Assembly (NCBI GenBank): GCA_015058575.1
Contig: SVBZ01000045.1
Location: 1-36,302, forward strand
Source: Pseudoselenomonas ruminantium
Lineage (GTDB): Bacteria; Bacillota; Negativicutes; Selenomonadales; Selenomonadaceae
Length of the DNA: 36,302 nt
Direction of reading: 5' to 3'
Part shown: one piece after another, positions 1-8,350 of the stretch
How the letters are laid out: each line of letters begins with the position of its first letter
How positions within the stretch are numbered: position 1 is the first letter of the stretch
The notes under the pieces: generated by a model
What the model saw: the letters and a program-made list of their open reading frames with translations, nothing else
What the model was told of the DNA's origin: nothing
Databases searched by the model: none
Position numbers and translations under genes: made by a program

Positions 1-361
1 CTAGCTAATCAGACGCAGACCCATCACAAAGCGATAGCTTACAAGTAGAGGCCATCTTTAATATCATCTCCATGCGGAAACAATACAACATTCGGTATTA
101 GCAGTCCTTTCGGACTGTTGTCCCCATCTTTGCGGCAGGTTATCTACGCGTTACTCACCCGTTTGCCACTCGGCATCTTTTCAACACTCAATACTCGATC
201 TTTAGTTAAGCACTTTATAAAAGTGGAATTGCGACTTCGTCGCAATGACGCTTGAAGTGACTTTATCAAGTACTCAGTGTTGAAAATCTGCCTCGTTCGA
301 CTTGCATGTGTTAAGCACGCCGCCAGCGTTCGTCCTGAGCCAGGATCAAACTCTCCAATAA
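1..361 (-). rRNA. 16S ribosomal RNA, 5' part (cut by window edge)
   Basis: The minus strand reads GAGAGTTTGATCCTGGCTCAG at about 355-335, the universal 5' motif of 16S rRNA, followed by GCTTAACACATGCAAGTCGAACG and then GGGTGAGTAACGCG. The mature 5' end is placed near 361 by counting from the GAGTTTGATC box as in E. coli. Only about 360 nt of the 5' domain are present; the rest lies outside the window. The V1 helix between the conserved blocks at 294-301 and 158-171 is about 122 nt, against about 35 nt in E. coli. The extra sequence folds as a long stem, with AGTGTTGAAAA pairing to TTTTCAACACT, and an inner hairpin ATTGCGAC-GAA-GTCGCAAT. The family is certain; the exact 5' end is estimated. 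Confidence 0.96.
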
Positions 362-653
362 ATTATATTGAAGAACTCAATCAAGCTCTCAATTATCTAT
401 GGTTCATAAATTACTGAAGTAATTTATGTAAGTGACTCACAAGCAATTAAAATTGCTGTTCGCTACTTAAAAGAAATTGCCGATTGCTATGTTGTTCATA
501 CCAATCGATGTTTTTGTTATGAAACCGAAGTTTCATCTTAAACATCTGGCTTGAATCATGTTGCATGATTCATTCTGCATTGTTTAGTTTTCAGAGAACA
601 ATCTCGCCTCATCTGTCAGAACATTTTGAAGTTCTGTTTGATTCAGCTTATAT
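362..653 (-). other. 16S rRNA leader region, no gene
   Basis: This transcribed leader lies between the rRNA promoters and the 16S 5' end. It is AT-rich and has hairpins such as a perfect 11-bp stem at 405-428 (CATAAATTACT-GA-AGTAATTTATG) and AGCAAT-TAAA-ATTGCT at about 442-457. These probably belong to rRNA processing stems. The open reading frame that can be drawn over this stretch on the plus strand has no ribosome binding site and runs through the promoters, so I do not call it a gene. Confidence 0.6.
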
Positions 654-682
654 AGCATATCGCATCCGTTCAACCTTGTCAA
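654..682 (-). promoter_or_regulatory. rRNA promoter P2 (proximal)
   Basis: On the minus strand a perfect -35 TTGACA (682-677) is followed after 17 nt by TATGCT (659-654), a 4/6 match to the -10 consensus. It sits closer to the 16S gene than P1, and tandem promoters are normal for rRNA operons. An 8-bp inverted repeat (AAGAACTT-TTTTG-AAGTTCTT, 681-701) touches the -35 box. Confidence 0.6.
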
Positions 683-769
683 GAACTTTTTTGAAGTTCT
701 TGACGCTTTGCAACGAACAGGTTGCTCTCAGCTCGCAGCGGTTTGTGCTGTTCGCTGGCGACTTGTATT

Positions 770-798
770 ATATTACACGGCTTAACGCATCTTGTCAA
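770..798 (-). promoter_or_regulatory. rRNA promoter P1 (distal)
   Basis: The minus strand has TTGACA at 798-793, 17 nt, then TAATAT at 775-770, overlapping TATAAT at 772-767. The spacing is ideal and it points at the 16S gene. It lies back-to-back with the napD-like gene, whose own promoter must overlap this region. Confidence 0.65.
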
Positions 799-837
799 CA
801 CTTTATTTTCATTTTTCTTCATTTTTTTCCTGCCCTA

Positions 838-846
838 TGCTAAAAT
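838..846 (+). promoter_or_regulatory. Extended -10 promoter of the napD-like gene
   Basis: TGCTAAAAT at 838-846 is an extended -10 (TGn plus TAAAAT), 32 nt before the start codon. The -35 region (TTCATT at 818-823) is poor, as is usual with extended -10 promoters. Confidence 0.45.
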
Positions 847-877
847 ATAAGTATCTTTGATACAAAGGAGAATATTT

Positions 878-1123
878 ATGGCAATTGCAAGTCTCATCCT
901 GCAGCTTGAACCAGGCAAGGCAGAACAGGTTCAAGCTTCGCTCAGCAGCATTTCTCAGCTTAGCGTTGAAAAAACAACGCCAACCGGCGAACTTATCCTT
1001 GTCGCAGAAGAATCCAGCCTGACCAAACTCCAGCAGCTCTGCTTTGACTTAGAAAAGATTCCCGGCATACTCGGCGTCCTTCCCAGCTATGTCACCACTG
1101 CCGATGAAGATGATACCGACTAA
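878..1123 (+). CDS. napD: NapD-family signal-peptide-binding chaperone
   Basis: This is an 81-aa protein of the NapD type (ferredoxin-like fold), a family of cytoplasmic chaperones that bind the twin-arginine signal peptide of periplasmic nitrate reductase NapA and hold back export until the cofactor is in place. The pattern fits: an N-terminal beta strand (AIASLILQLEPG), a middle stretch with GELILVAEE, and a C-terminal IPGILGVLPSYV strand, followed by an acidic tail. The start is ATG 878, with AAAGGAG seven bases upstream; an upstream in-frame ATG at 857 lacks a site. No napA or other nitrate reductase gene is in the window, so the client is unknown. It is the only housekeeping-side gene on the plus strand besides hsp20. 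The family call is from sequence pattern only. Confidence 0.7.
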   Translation: MAIASLILQLEPGKAEQVQASLSSISQLSVEKTTPTGELILVAEESSLTKLQQLCFDLEKIPGILGVLPSYVTTADEDDTD

Positions 1124-1144
1124 GCTATAACGATTATCCTCAAA

Positions 1145-1187
1145 AGAAGGAGCCTTCTGCCGCTTCGCAGAAAGCTCCTTCTTTTTT
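1145..1187 (+). terminator. Rho-independent terminator after the napD-like gene
   Basis: A stem of GAAGGAGC and TTCTGC arms with a CGCTTC loop and matching GCAGAA/GCTCCTTC arms is followed by TTTTTT. The minus strand also ends in a short T-run (CTTCTTTTG), so it may also stop the convergent gene at 1232-1510. Confidence 0.9.
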
Positions 1188-1231
1188 CCCGGTGGACACC
1201 GCATGGATACTTTCCACAATATCCATTCGTA

Positions 1232-1510
1232 TCAGGCACCCTTATGCATGCGTTCGCTCCCGCGTAGAACACCCGCGCGAAAGATTTCCATTTGCTCAGA
1301 CGACAACCGTGAAAACGCTTCGCTGAGCGGCGAACGGTACCCCCTGGTTATCTCTACTTTATAGGCGTTATTATCAGTCGTACCTTCCTGTCCCAGTTCC
1401 TTTTCCTTGCGCGTGCGCCTTGGCCCATAGCGGCTTGTCCTCGCCTCATCAATATTAACACGCGGTGCCGCTGCAATAGATTCCGTCCGGATTTCCAAGC
1501 TGACATCCAT
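1232..1510 (-). CDS. Small hypothetical protein
   Basis: A 92-aa protein that I do not recognise. It is charged, has no signal peptide or membrane segment, and is basic in the middle (RYGPRRTRKEKEL), with a likely helical C-terminal half (SEAFSRLSSEQMEIFRAGVLRGSERMHKG). I place the start at ATG 1510, nine bases after AGGAGG; an ATG three codons upstream abuts the ribosome binding site and is unlikely. It lies between two terminators, so it is probably transcribed alone. The convergent napD terminator may serve it as well. Confidence 0.65.
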   Translation of the reverse strand: MDVSLEIRTESIAAAPRVNIDEARTSRYGPRRTRKEKELGQEGTTDNNAYKVEITRGYRSPLSEAFSRLSSEQMEIFRAGVLRGSERMHKGA

Positions 1511-1610
1511 GTTAATCATCCTCCTCTTGTCTATAGGCGGATACTCATATTCCTACTTATATTATCGCATAAATCCCCTTAAAAAGATAGACTATTTTGA
1601 TTATTATCGC

Positions 1611-1649
1611 AAAAAATATAGTCTGGACAACTACTGTCACCCAGACTAT
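1611..1649 (-). terminator. Rho-independent terminator after the 1660-1890 gene
   Basis: On the minus strand ATAGTCTGG (1649-1641) pairs with CCAGACTAT (1626-1618) and is followed by a T-run (1616-1611). It starts 10 bp after the stop codon of the 76-aa gene. Confidence 0.85.
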
Positions 1650-1659
1650 TTTCTGTACA

Positions 1660-1890
1660 TCAATCGTCGAGTATGCCGACCCGCTGATAATATTCCGCCA
1701 GAACTTCCTCGCTTTTCCTGCCAGTCTGCTCTGCGATCTCCTCAGCCATCAAATCACAAGCCCGTGCCAGATTGGCAAAGGTATTGATCATCATATGGAA
1801 TTTATTGATTTCGGCATAACTGCTCTCAAACGACTGCCGTTCCTTGAGCTGTTCTAAAGCTTCACGTACCGGCTGCTTTACATCTGTCAT
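1660..1890 (-). CDS. Small hypothetical protein
   Basis: A 76-aa, largely helical, soluble protein with no recognisable family. Visible are an amphipathic N-terminal part (REALEQLKERQSFESSY) and a C-terminal part resembling a small helix-turn-helix or heme/Fe-free helical bundle (LMAEEIAEQTGRKSEEVLAEYY). I prefer start ATG 1890, preceded by GGGGGG at nine bases, over an ATG seven codons earlier that has only a weak site. The gene follows ligA by about 77 bp on the same strand and ends at a clear terminator, so it could be the last gene of the abrB-ligA unit. Confidence 0.65.
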   Translation of the reverse strand: MTDVKQPVREALEQLKERQSFESSYAEINKFHMMINTFANLARACDLMAEEIAEQTGRKSEEVLAEYYQRVGILDD

Positions 1891-1967
1891 ACTGATGCCC
1901 CCCATTGTCATTTTTCTCTATATACTATTTCGTCGTCCCATGGGAAAAACCTTCTCCATCCGGAAAA

Positions 1968-4007
1968 TCACTGCAACATCGCCGCCGCTTCCTGATACGA
2001 TATCAGCTTGGTCCCCAATTTCCGTGCCTTAACGGCCTTGCTCGAGGTGCTGGCCGGATCGGCAATTACCAGATAATCCGTATTGCCGCTGACGGCGGCT
2101 GCCATCTTCGCACCTGCCGCCTCAATGCGCTCTTTATAGAAACTACGCGGCTTCCCGTCAGGGTCTTTGCCTGTAAGCACAAACACCTTGCCTGCATAAG
2201 GCAGCATCTTTGCATCGGCAGTCCGCACTACATAATCCTGCGGCTCTATATAGCGCAGCAATGCCGCAAAACGGTCGCAGAAGGCTTTGCTTTGCAAGAT
2301 TTCCTCTGTACGCGGGCCTATGCCATCGATTTGCTGGAAGGCATCCTTGCGTTCCACGGCTTCCAGGATGGCTGCTGCGGTCTGGTATCTTTCTGCCAGC
2401 AGCTTGCCGACATTATCGCCAATCCCATCGAACAGCAATGCCTTGACAAACCGCGGGATATCCACTGCTGCCAAAGCTGCATCGATTGCCTCTTTCAGCT
2501 TGTCCGGGCTCTTCAAATCACGTGTATCCTTGAGATCGGCTGCCGTAATCACATGGCCCTTCTGTGCTTCCGCTGCAATTTTCTGCTTCGTCGATGTCAG
2601 TTCGGCAAATGGCGTAATGATGGCTTCGCGAATCTCATCTGCCGTCAGCGTGAAAATCATGTACGGGCCAGCCGCCTCGGCCTTAGCGGGGAAAGTACGC
2701 ACGATAGCCCTTGCGCGGTCAACGGATAAATCACTGATATCCAGCACATTGCGTTTAGCCAAAAAACCGATCTGCTGTGCGATGCGTTCCTGGCAGTGCG
2801 GATTGACGCAGAAGAGATTCGTATCATCCTCATCGGCCGAAGCCGCATTCTCCCGCTGTTCCAGCGGGGCATGGCAGTATGGGCAAGTATCGATGGCCTC
2901 GATTGCCGCCCCGCCATTATGCTCATAAACAATGACGAGCTGTGGGATGATAAGCTTGGCCTTGATGACGCCCACCTTATCGCCAATCGCCACACCGCCG
3001 AGCCGTTTCACGACATTCATATTATGCAGGTTGACATTTGACACGACCGTTCCCAGGATATCCACTGGTTCAATATCTGCCACTGGCGTGAGTGCGCCAG
3101 TCTTGCCGACCTGCCAATGTACATCGCGCACCACACTGCTGACAGGAATCTGGCTTGGTTTCCAGGCAATGGCATTGTTGTCATGATGATCCGTCGTGCC
3201 AAACTTCTGCAATGAATCTGACCAGTCGCATTTGATAACCAGACCATCGATCGGATAACCAAGATTCTGCTCAAAATCCTGATAGACAGCTGGTATCGCA
3301 GCCGCAATCTCTGCCGGTGTCTTATCGCCAAAGGTCAGCAGCGGCGAAACGGCAAATGGAGTATGCTCCAGGATATAGGCCATCTTTTCCGACTCGCTCC
3401 AGTCCACGCCCATGACATCATAGGCCTGGAAGCTCAGGTATTTGACGAACTCCGGATGCTTGCCGCCCGTGAGGATGGGATTCACGCTGTTGCGCGGATT
3501 CGCCCGCTTCTTTTCCTGCTGCGCTTCAAGCTCAGCATTCATCTGTTCAAAAGCCGCAAAATCCATATAGACTTCGCCGCGGATAGGATATTCCGCAGTA
3601 TACGCCACATCCCGCGGATGGCTGGGGAACCGCGTGAGGATATCGCCCTCATCGCCACCACCGCGCGTCACATACATCGGCTCGCCATTGTGCGGATAGA
3701 CAACAATGCTGCAGCCATCGAGTTTTGGCTCGACGGCGACGGGCTGGAATTTTTCCAGATACGCCAGCAGTTTATCCGTCTCCGTCTCATCGATTTTCGC
3801 TAACGACTTCGCTTCATGCGGATGCTGGAACTTCGCCGCCCCGAGGTCAGCCCCAGGCACATAATCAAGGTCCTCGCTGCCATACTTTTCGATATAGTCA
3901 CGGCGCAGCGCATCGTATTCGGCATCGGACAAAATCACCTCACCCGAATCGCCATAATACATTGCATCGGCTTTCTTTATCTGCGCTAAGTGCTCTTCAC
4001 GTGTCAT
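1968..4007 (-). CDS. ligA: NAD-dependent DNA ligase (divergent LigA)
   Basis: A 679-aa ligase that seals nicks in duplex DNA using NAD+. Domain Ia-like residues are near the N-terminus (SDAEYDALRRDY, about 27-38). The adenylation motif is EPKLDG with the lysine at 95, followed by RGEVYMDF (about 143-150) and the DGLVIK motif (about 254-259). The OB-fold has WQVGKTGALTPVA (about 298-310). A zinc finger is formed by C375, C378, C400 and C405. Two helix-hairpin-helix stretches (GIGDNVGKLL, GIGPRTEEIL) and a C-terminal BRCT domain complete the usual order and length. Unusual: the normally invariant NPRNAAAGSLRQ segment reads NPRNSVNPILTGG, and GRTG is GKTG. It lies 20 bp after abrB. It may be the main ligase of a divergent lineage or a second paralogue; the window cannot decide. 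Confidence 0.9.
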   Translation of the reverse strand: MTREEHLAQIKKADAMYYGDSGEVILSDAEYDALRRDYIEKYGSEDLDYVPGADLGAAKFQHPHEAKSLAKIDETETDKLLAYLEKFQPVAVEPKLDGCSIVVYPHNGEPMYVTRGGGDEGDILTRFPSHPRDVAYTAEYPIRGEVYMDFAAFEQMNAELEAQQEKKRANPRNSVNPILTGGKHPEFVKYLSFQAYDVMGVDWSESEKMAYILEHTPFAVSPLLTFGDKTPAEIAAAIPAVYQDFEQNLGYPIDGLVIKCDWSDSLQKFGTTDHHDNNAIAWKPSQIPVSSVVRDVHWQVGKTGALTPVADIEPVDILGTVVSNVNLHNMNVVKRLGGVAIGDKVGVIKAKLIIPQLVIVYEHNGGAAIEAIDTCPYCHAPLEQRENAASADEDDTNLFCVNPHCQERIAQQIGFLAKRNVLDISDLSVDRARAIVRTFPAKAEAAGPYMIFTLTADEIREAIITPFAELTSTKQKIAAEAQKGHVITAADLKDTRDLKSPDKLKEAIDAALAAVDIPRFVKALLFDGIGDNVGKLLAERYQTAAAILEAVERKDAFQQIDGIGPRTEEILQSKAFCDRFAALLRYIEPQDYVVRTADAKMLPYAGKVFVLTGKDPDGKPRSFYKERIEAAGAKMAAAVSGNTDYLVIADPASTSSKAVKARKLGTKLISYQEAAAMLQ

Positions 4008-4027
4008 ATAACTATTGCTCTCCTATT

Positions 4028-5080
4028 TCACTTGACATATTTTTTCTGATAAAATGCGACAATCCCCCTGGCAATATAGGGGAATACCAGCATGATGAAC
4101 AACAAGCGCGTAAGCTGATACGCAGTCATTGTCGAGATATTGGCGCCAACGGTCAAGGCTGTGATTCCCATCTCCGTCAGTCCGCCCGGGGCCGTGCTCA
4201 AAAAAGCAGTAGCAAACGACTCCCCGGTCAGCACCGCTACAGCTGTCCCCATCCCCATCGAAACGGTCAAAACCAGCAATACACCACCAATAAGTACCGG
4301 TCCCATGCCTTGATAGCTTACGATGCGCTGCAGCTCAATGCTCGCGCCGATGAACGCCCCGACACATAGCTGGGCTGCATATAAAAACGGCTGGGGAACA
4401 GCGGGAGCCATAAGCCCCGTCGCAATGACAAAACCAGCCGTCGCCAGGATTGGCCCGAGCATGGCCGCTGTGGGCAGATGGATTTTTGCCCCCAACAGAG
4501 CTCCCACAATGGCAACCAACGCGAATACAAGCGCCGTCGTCGCATCGGCAGCCTGCAGCGACATTTCCAAACCACCATCCCCTATCGGCCCGTCCGTCAG
4601 CATATGGATAGTCAAAAACGGGATCGTGAATACCACGGCCAGCATGCGCAGCGTCTGCATGATCGTCACCGCTGTCAGATCCACATCATCCATCTCAGCC
4701 GCCAATACGACCATCTGGGATAAGCCGCCCGGCACGCAGCCCAGCAGGCAGCTCGTAAAGTTGATTTTTGTCTGGCGATACATGAACCACCCCGTGACTA
4801 CACCGGCGCAGACTGTAACCAATGTCGCCAGCAGCATCAAGGGCAGCTGCTCAGCTATCGCTTGCAAAGTCGCCAACGTGAACGGCCGCCCCATCGCATA
4901 GCCTAGAAGGACCAATGCCGCATTGCGTATCCGCAGGTTCCAGACCATCGGCTTTTTCTGCACCAGGCCCACCAAAGCTACACTGACGATAGGCCCCAGC
5001 GTCCATGGCAGCGGCGCATGGATAAGTGAAAACAACACACCGCCAATCACAGCGATGATTATCGTACGGATATACGCCAT
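4028..5080 (-). CDS. AbrB-family integral membrane protein
   Basis: A 350-aa polytopic membrane protein of the AbrB family (often mis-named putative ammonia monooxygenase), which shows an internal duplication of a membrane module. Both halves carry the same signature: LHAPLPWTLGPI-like in the first half (HAPLPWTLGPI) and LPTAAMLGPILATAG in the second, and CVPGGLSQMVVLA mirrored by TAPGGLTEMGITALTVGA. About ten hydrophobic segments are visible. No substrate is established for most members; transport of small aromatic acids or regulation has been proposed for relatives. The gene is 81 bp downstream of sbcC and 20 bp upstream of ligA, so co-transcription with ligA is likely. Confidence 0.85.
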   Translation of the reverse strand: MAYIRTIIIAVIGGVLFSLIHAPLPWTLGPIVSVALVGLVQKKPMVWNLRIRNAALVLLGYAMGRPFTLATLQAIAEQLPLMLLATLVTVCAGVVTGWFMYRQTKINFTSCLLGCVPGGLSQMVVLAAEMDDVDLTAVTIMQTLRMLAVVFTIPFLTIHMLTDGPIGDGGLEMSLQAADATTALVFALVAIVGALLGAKIHLPTAAMLGPILATAGFVIATGLMAPAVPQPFLYAAQLCVGAFIGASIELQRIVSYQGMGPVLIGGVLLVLTVSMGMGTAVAVLTGESFATAFLSTAPGGLTEMGITALTVGANISTMTAYQLTRLLFIMLVFPYIARGIVAFYQKKYVK

Positions 5081-5161
5081 TATTTGCCAAGCCTCTCTTC
5101 ATTTCTTTACTGCTTCCATTATAAACGCAATCCACAGGATAAGCCAGTGCTTCCGAGCGAA

Positions 5162-8100
5162 TCAACTGATTTGCCACTGGACATGACTGCCCTTGTCCCC
5201 TTTCGTTACCACGAGCTGATTGTCGATTTCCTGCTTCAACTCCGTAACATGGGAGATGATGCCGACAAGTTTGGAACCACCGGCCATCTTCTGCAGGACA
5301 CGTACCGCTTCATTGCGGGCATTTTCATCGAGTGAGCCAAATCCTTCATCGATAAACAGCACATCGAGATGGATTGACGTCCGATTGGCCTGTATCTGAT
5401 CCGAAAGTCCCAGCGCCAGCGAAAGCGCCGCCATGAACGACTCGCCACCAGACAGTGTCTGGATTGCCCGCTCCTTCCCGGTAACGGTATGGAACACCTT
5501 CAAATCCAGCCCGCGATTACCACCATGTGCTGCCTCTGCTTCATCGAGCATCTTGAGCTCAAACTGATTGCCTGACATCGCGCGGAACCGGCGATTGGCT
5601 GCACTTAGGATCTGTTGCAGATAATAGCGCTGGACGTACGTCTCAATATCCATACGCGCTCCGCTGCGTTTGCCCGACAAACGCTCATACAGATTACTGA
5701 CACTGCGCGCCTTCTTTCCCAAAGCAGCGCGCGAATCCAGCTGCTGCCCGAGATAATCCAGCACCCGCTTGTTGCGTTCTGCCTGTCCGTTGATTCTTTC
5801 CAGCTTCTTTGCCGCCTGCACCGAAACTTCCCGCGCCGCATCGCGTTTTTCTCTGAGCGCTCCGACATCGGGGATACACTTCCCCGCCACAGTCTTCTCA
5901 GCAGCCTCCATCCGTCCGGTTGCTGCCTGATACGCATCACGCCACGCCCGGACTTCCTGCTGCATCGTTTCGGCACTTTTTTCTTCATACGCTTTGACCG
6001 TATCCTGCCAAACCGCCTCACTCACGCCTTTTTCCTGCAGAGCCTGCTGATAGGCCAGCTGCAGTTCCCGGCTCTGCCTCTGCTTATCCGGCAGTTCCTG
6101 CTGGCATTTGCTAAGAATAGCCTGTGCCTCGGTAAGCTTTGCCTGCAGCTGTTTCGCCTTCGTATCGGCCATGCCATAAGCACGTTCCCTTGCCGCCAGT
6201 TCAGCTTTGCACTTCGCACTTGCCTGCTGCGCTTCTTCCCGCGTGGCAAAACGCAGCTTCTCTTGCAGCAGCTGCCGCGTTTTCGCCGCCGTCTCCAGCT
6301 TGCTCTTCGCCTGCTGGCAGTCATCGGCCAGTTTCTCCTTATCGGCTTGCAGCTGCTTCAGCATTGCCGTTGACTTGTCAAGCTGCTGCTGGATTTTTTC
6401 CAGTGATTCGATCTGGCTGGTCAACCTGTCACTGCCGGCCTCACAAGACGCCAGCTGTTGCCGCACCTGCTGGCATATTTCATTCAGCGTCTCAGCCTTC
6501 GCACACCCTGGCACCTTTTGGCGCAGCTTAGCAAGTGACATGTCAAATTGCTCTTTTGACTTGTCAAATTTGACTTTTGCCTGACCAGAATTCTCTGCCG
6601 CCGTCTGTTGCTGCCCATTGAGCGTTGTCACTTCCGCCGCCAGCTGCTCCAGTTCTTCACGCGCCAGCGGTTTTGCCGTTGCGGCCAGCACCCGCGGCTG
6701 CGGATGCTCCAGCGAACCACAAACGGGACAGGGGGACCCAGCTTTCAGGGATTCTGCCAAAAGCCCCGCCTGCGCATCGAGGAACACTTGCTGCTCCCGC
6801 TCATACCGCCCCCGTTTCTCCTGATATTGCTGCTTTGCCGCCAGGAACTGCGCCGCTGCCGTTTCTGCTGCCGCCTCATCGCTTTTCATTTGCCGGCCAA
6901 GGCCGATGCCTTCCTGGACCTCAGCCTCATACTGCAATAACACTTGCTTTTGCTGCTGTTTTTGAGCCCGCGCCAGCGACAACTCTGGCAGGCTTTTAAC
7001 CTGCCGCTGCCAATCTTCCACCTGGGCCTGATATGCCGTCAGCCGCTGATTAGCGGCTTCGGCAGCCGCCTGTTTTTCCTTCACGGTCCGTGCAGCCTTT
7101 TGCCGCTCAGCATCCTTAGCTGCAATCTCGTCAAAAATCTCCAGTGCCGCCCGAGTCTCAGCCTGCGCCTTGCCAAAAACCTCGGCCGCCTTATCCTGCT
7201 CCGCCTTGGCCACGGCCAGAACCTCTGCCGCCGCATCATTCTGCTGCTGCAGCTCTGGCAGCGCCGTTTGATACTGTTTTTGCAGCGTCTGTGCCGCCGC
7301 TACTGCTTGCCGCTGGCTGTCAAAAGCCTTATAGGCCGTCTGCAGTGCATACGCTGCCCGGATTTTCACTGCCCATTCCTCTTTTTCCGCCATAGCGGGT
7401 GCTTGCTGCTTATAGCCTTGCCAGCTCTCCTTGGCCTCAGCCAGCTGATCAAAGGCCTGTTTCAATGTCTCCGCTTTTGTCAGCGCAACATTCGCCGCAT
7501 CATAAGCCTTCTGCGCAGCCACAGACTCTGCCGACGCTTTTTCGGCCTCGCGCACCAGCATATCACAAACTGCCGCCAGATACGTCTGCAGTGTCTCAAA
7601 ATCGACCAGGCTGGGCGTTTTATCCTTGCTTATCTTACGCAAAAGTTCCGCCAGCCCCGCCTGCTCAGCAAAATTTGCGGGAATGATGATATCCTCCGCT
7701 TTGGCCTTGCATAGTTGCAGGATATTCTGCAACGCATCACGATACTGATTGTTGCGCTCCCCTAAGCGACTGACGATCTTTGCAAAAATTTCCGTATGGA
7801 ACAACCGCTGGAAAATCTCCCGTTTATCATTTGTTGGTGCCCGCAGAATGCGCATAAAATCTCCCTGCGCAATCATCCCGACCTGCATAAACTGTTCCTT
7901 GGTCAAACCGATAAGTTCCCTAAGCTTTGCATTGATTGCATCCTTGTTGCCCGGATAATCCGTATGATCCGGCATCGTAAGCGTGACCGATTCCTTCTCG
8001 CCTGTTTCCGCATTGCCACGCTTGGTCTTGCGCCGGTGATTGGGAACACGATGCACGATATAAAGCTGCTCCTGACCGCCCACCGTTTCGCTGAACGCCA

Positions 8101-8350
8101 GCTCGACAAACGGCGTCACATCAAGCGCCGCATACTGGCTCTGCAAGTTCGGGATCACTGTATTCTTGCGGTCATTCTTCTCACTCTTGTCGCCATAAAG
8201 TGCATAGACAATCGCATCAAAAATCGTCGTCTTGCCCGCACCGGTATCGCCAGTCACCAAAAAAAGATTCTGTGTCGGTTTCGTAAAATCAATGACTGCC
8301 CGTTCCCCATAAGAACCGAAAGCTTGAATCGTCAATTGGATTGGTCTCAT
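5162..8350 (-). CDS. sbcC: SbcC, ATPase subunit of the SbcCD nuclease
   Basis: A 1062-aa SMC-like ATPase of the SbcCD (Mre11-Rad50 type) complex that opens hairpins and protein-blocked DNA ends. Walker A (GDTGAGKTT) is at residues 34-42. Very long coiled coils flank a zinc hook CPVC at C541/C544. The ABC signature LSGGESFMAALSLALGLSD is near 965 and Walker B (LDVLFIDEGFGSLD) near 1000. The length is typical. Its ATG overlaps the stop codon of sbcD (ATGA), showing translational coupling. The coiled-coil section is rich in Ala, Gln, Glu and Lys, which generates long spurious frames on the other strand. Confidence 0.96.
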   Translation of the reverse strand: MRPIQLTIQAFGSYGERAVIDFTKPTQNLFLVTGDTGAGKTTIFDAIVYALYGDKSEKNDRKNTVIPNLQSQYAALDVTPFVELAFSETVGGQEQLYIVHRVPNHRRKTKRGNAETGEKESVTLTMPDHTDYPGNKDAINAKLRELIGLTKEQFMQVGMIAQGDFMRILRAPTNDKREIFQRLFHTEIFAKIVSRLGERNNQYRDALQNILQLCKAKAEDIIIPANFAEQAGLAELLRKISKDKTPSLVDFETLQTYLAAVCDMLVREAEKASAESVAAQKAYDAANVALTKAETLKQAFDQLAEAKESWQGYKQQAPAMAEKEEWAVKIRAAYALQTAYKAFDSQRQAVAAAQTLQKQYQTALPELQQQNDAAAEVLAVAKAEQDKAAEVFGKAQAETRAALEIFDEIAAKDAERQKAARTVKEKQAAAEAANQRLTAYQAQVEDWQRQVKSLPELSLARAQKQQQKQVLLQYEAEVQEGIGLGRQMKSDEAAAETAAAQFLAAKQQYQEKRGRYEREQQVFLDAQAGLLAESLKAGSPCPVCGSLEHPQPRVLAATAKPLAREELEQLAAEVTTLNGQQQTAAENSGQAKVKFDKSKEQFDMSLAKLRQKVPGCAKAETLNEICQQVRQQLASCEAGSDRLTSQIESLEKIQQQLDKSTAMLKQLQADKEKLADDCQQAKSKLETAAKTRQLLQEKLRFATREEAQQASAKCKAELAARERAYGMADTKAKQLQAKLTEAQAILSKCQQELPDKQRQSRELQLAYQQALQEKGVSEAVWQDTVKAYEEKSAETMQQEVRAWRDAYQAATGRMEAAEKTVAGKCIPDVGALREKRDAAREVSVQAAKKLERINGQAERNKRVLDYLGQQLDSRAALGKKARSVSNLYERLSGKRSGARMDIETYVQRYYLQQILSAANRRFRAMSGNQFELKMLDEAEAAHGGNRGLDLKVFHTVTGKERAIQTLSGGESFMAALSLALGLSDQIQANRTSIHLDVLFIDEGFGSLDENARNEAVRVLQKMAGGSKLVGIISHVTELKQEIDNQLVVTKGDKGSHVQWQIS

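Noticed and set aside
565..843. A 92-codon plus-strand frame over the rRNA leader and promoters
   Set aside because: It lacks a ribosome binding site and covers the tandem rRNA promoters; it has low-complexity Phe/Leu content.
1905..2729. A 274-codon plus-strand frame opposite ligA, and similar frames opposite sbcC, sbcD and the autotransporter
   Set aside because: They are shadows of strong minus-strand genes with recognised motifs.
5081..5161. A separate small gene between sbcC and abrB
   Set aside because: The frame here only overlaps the abrB start on another frame and has no support.
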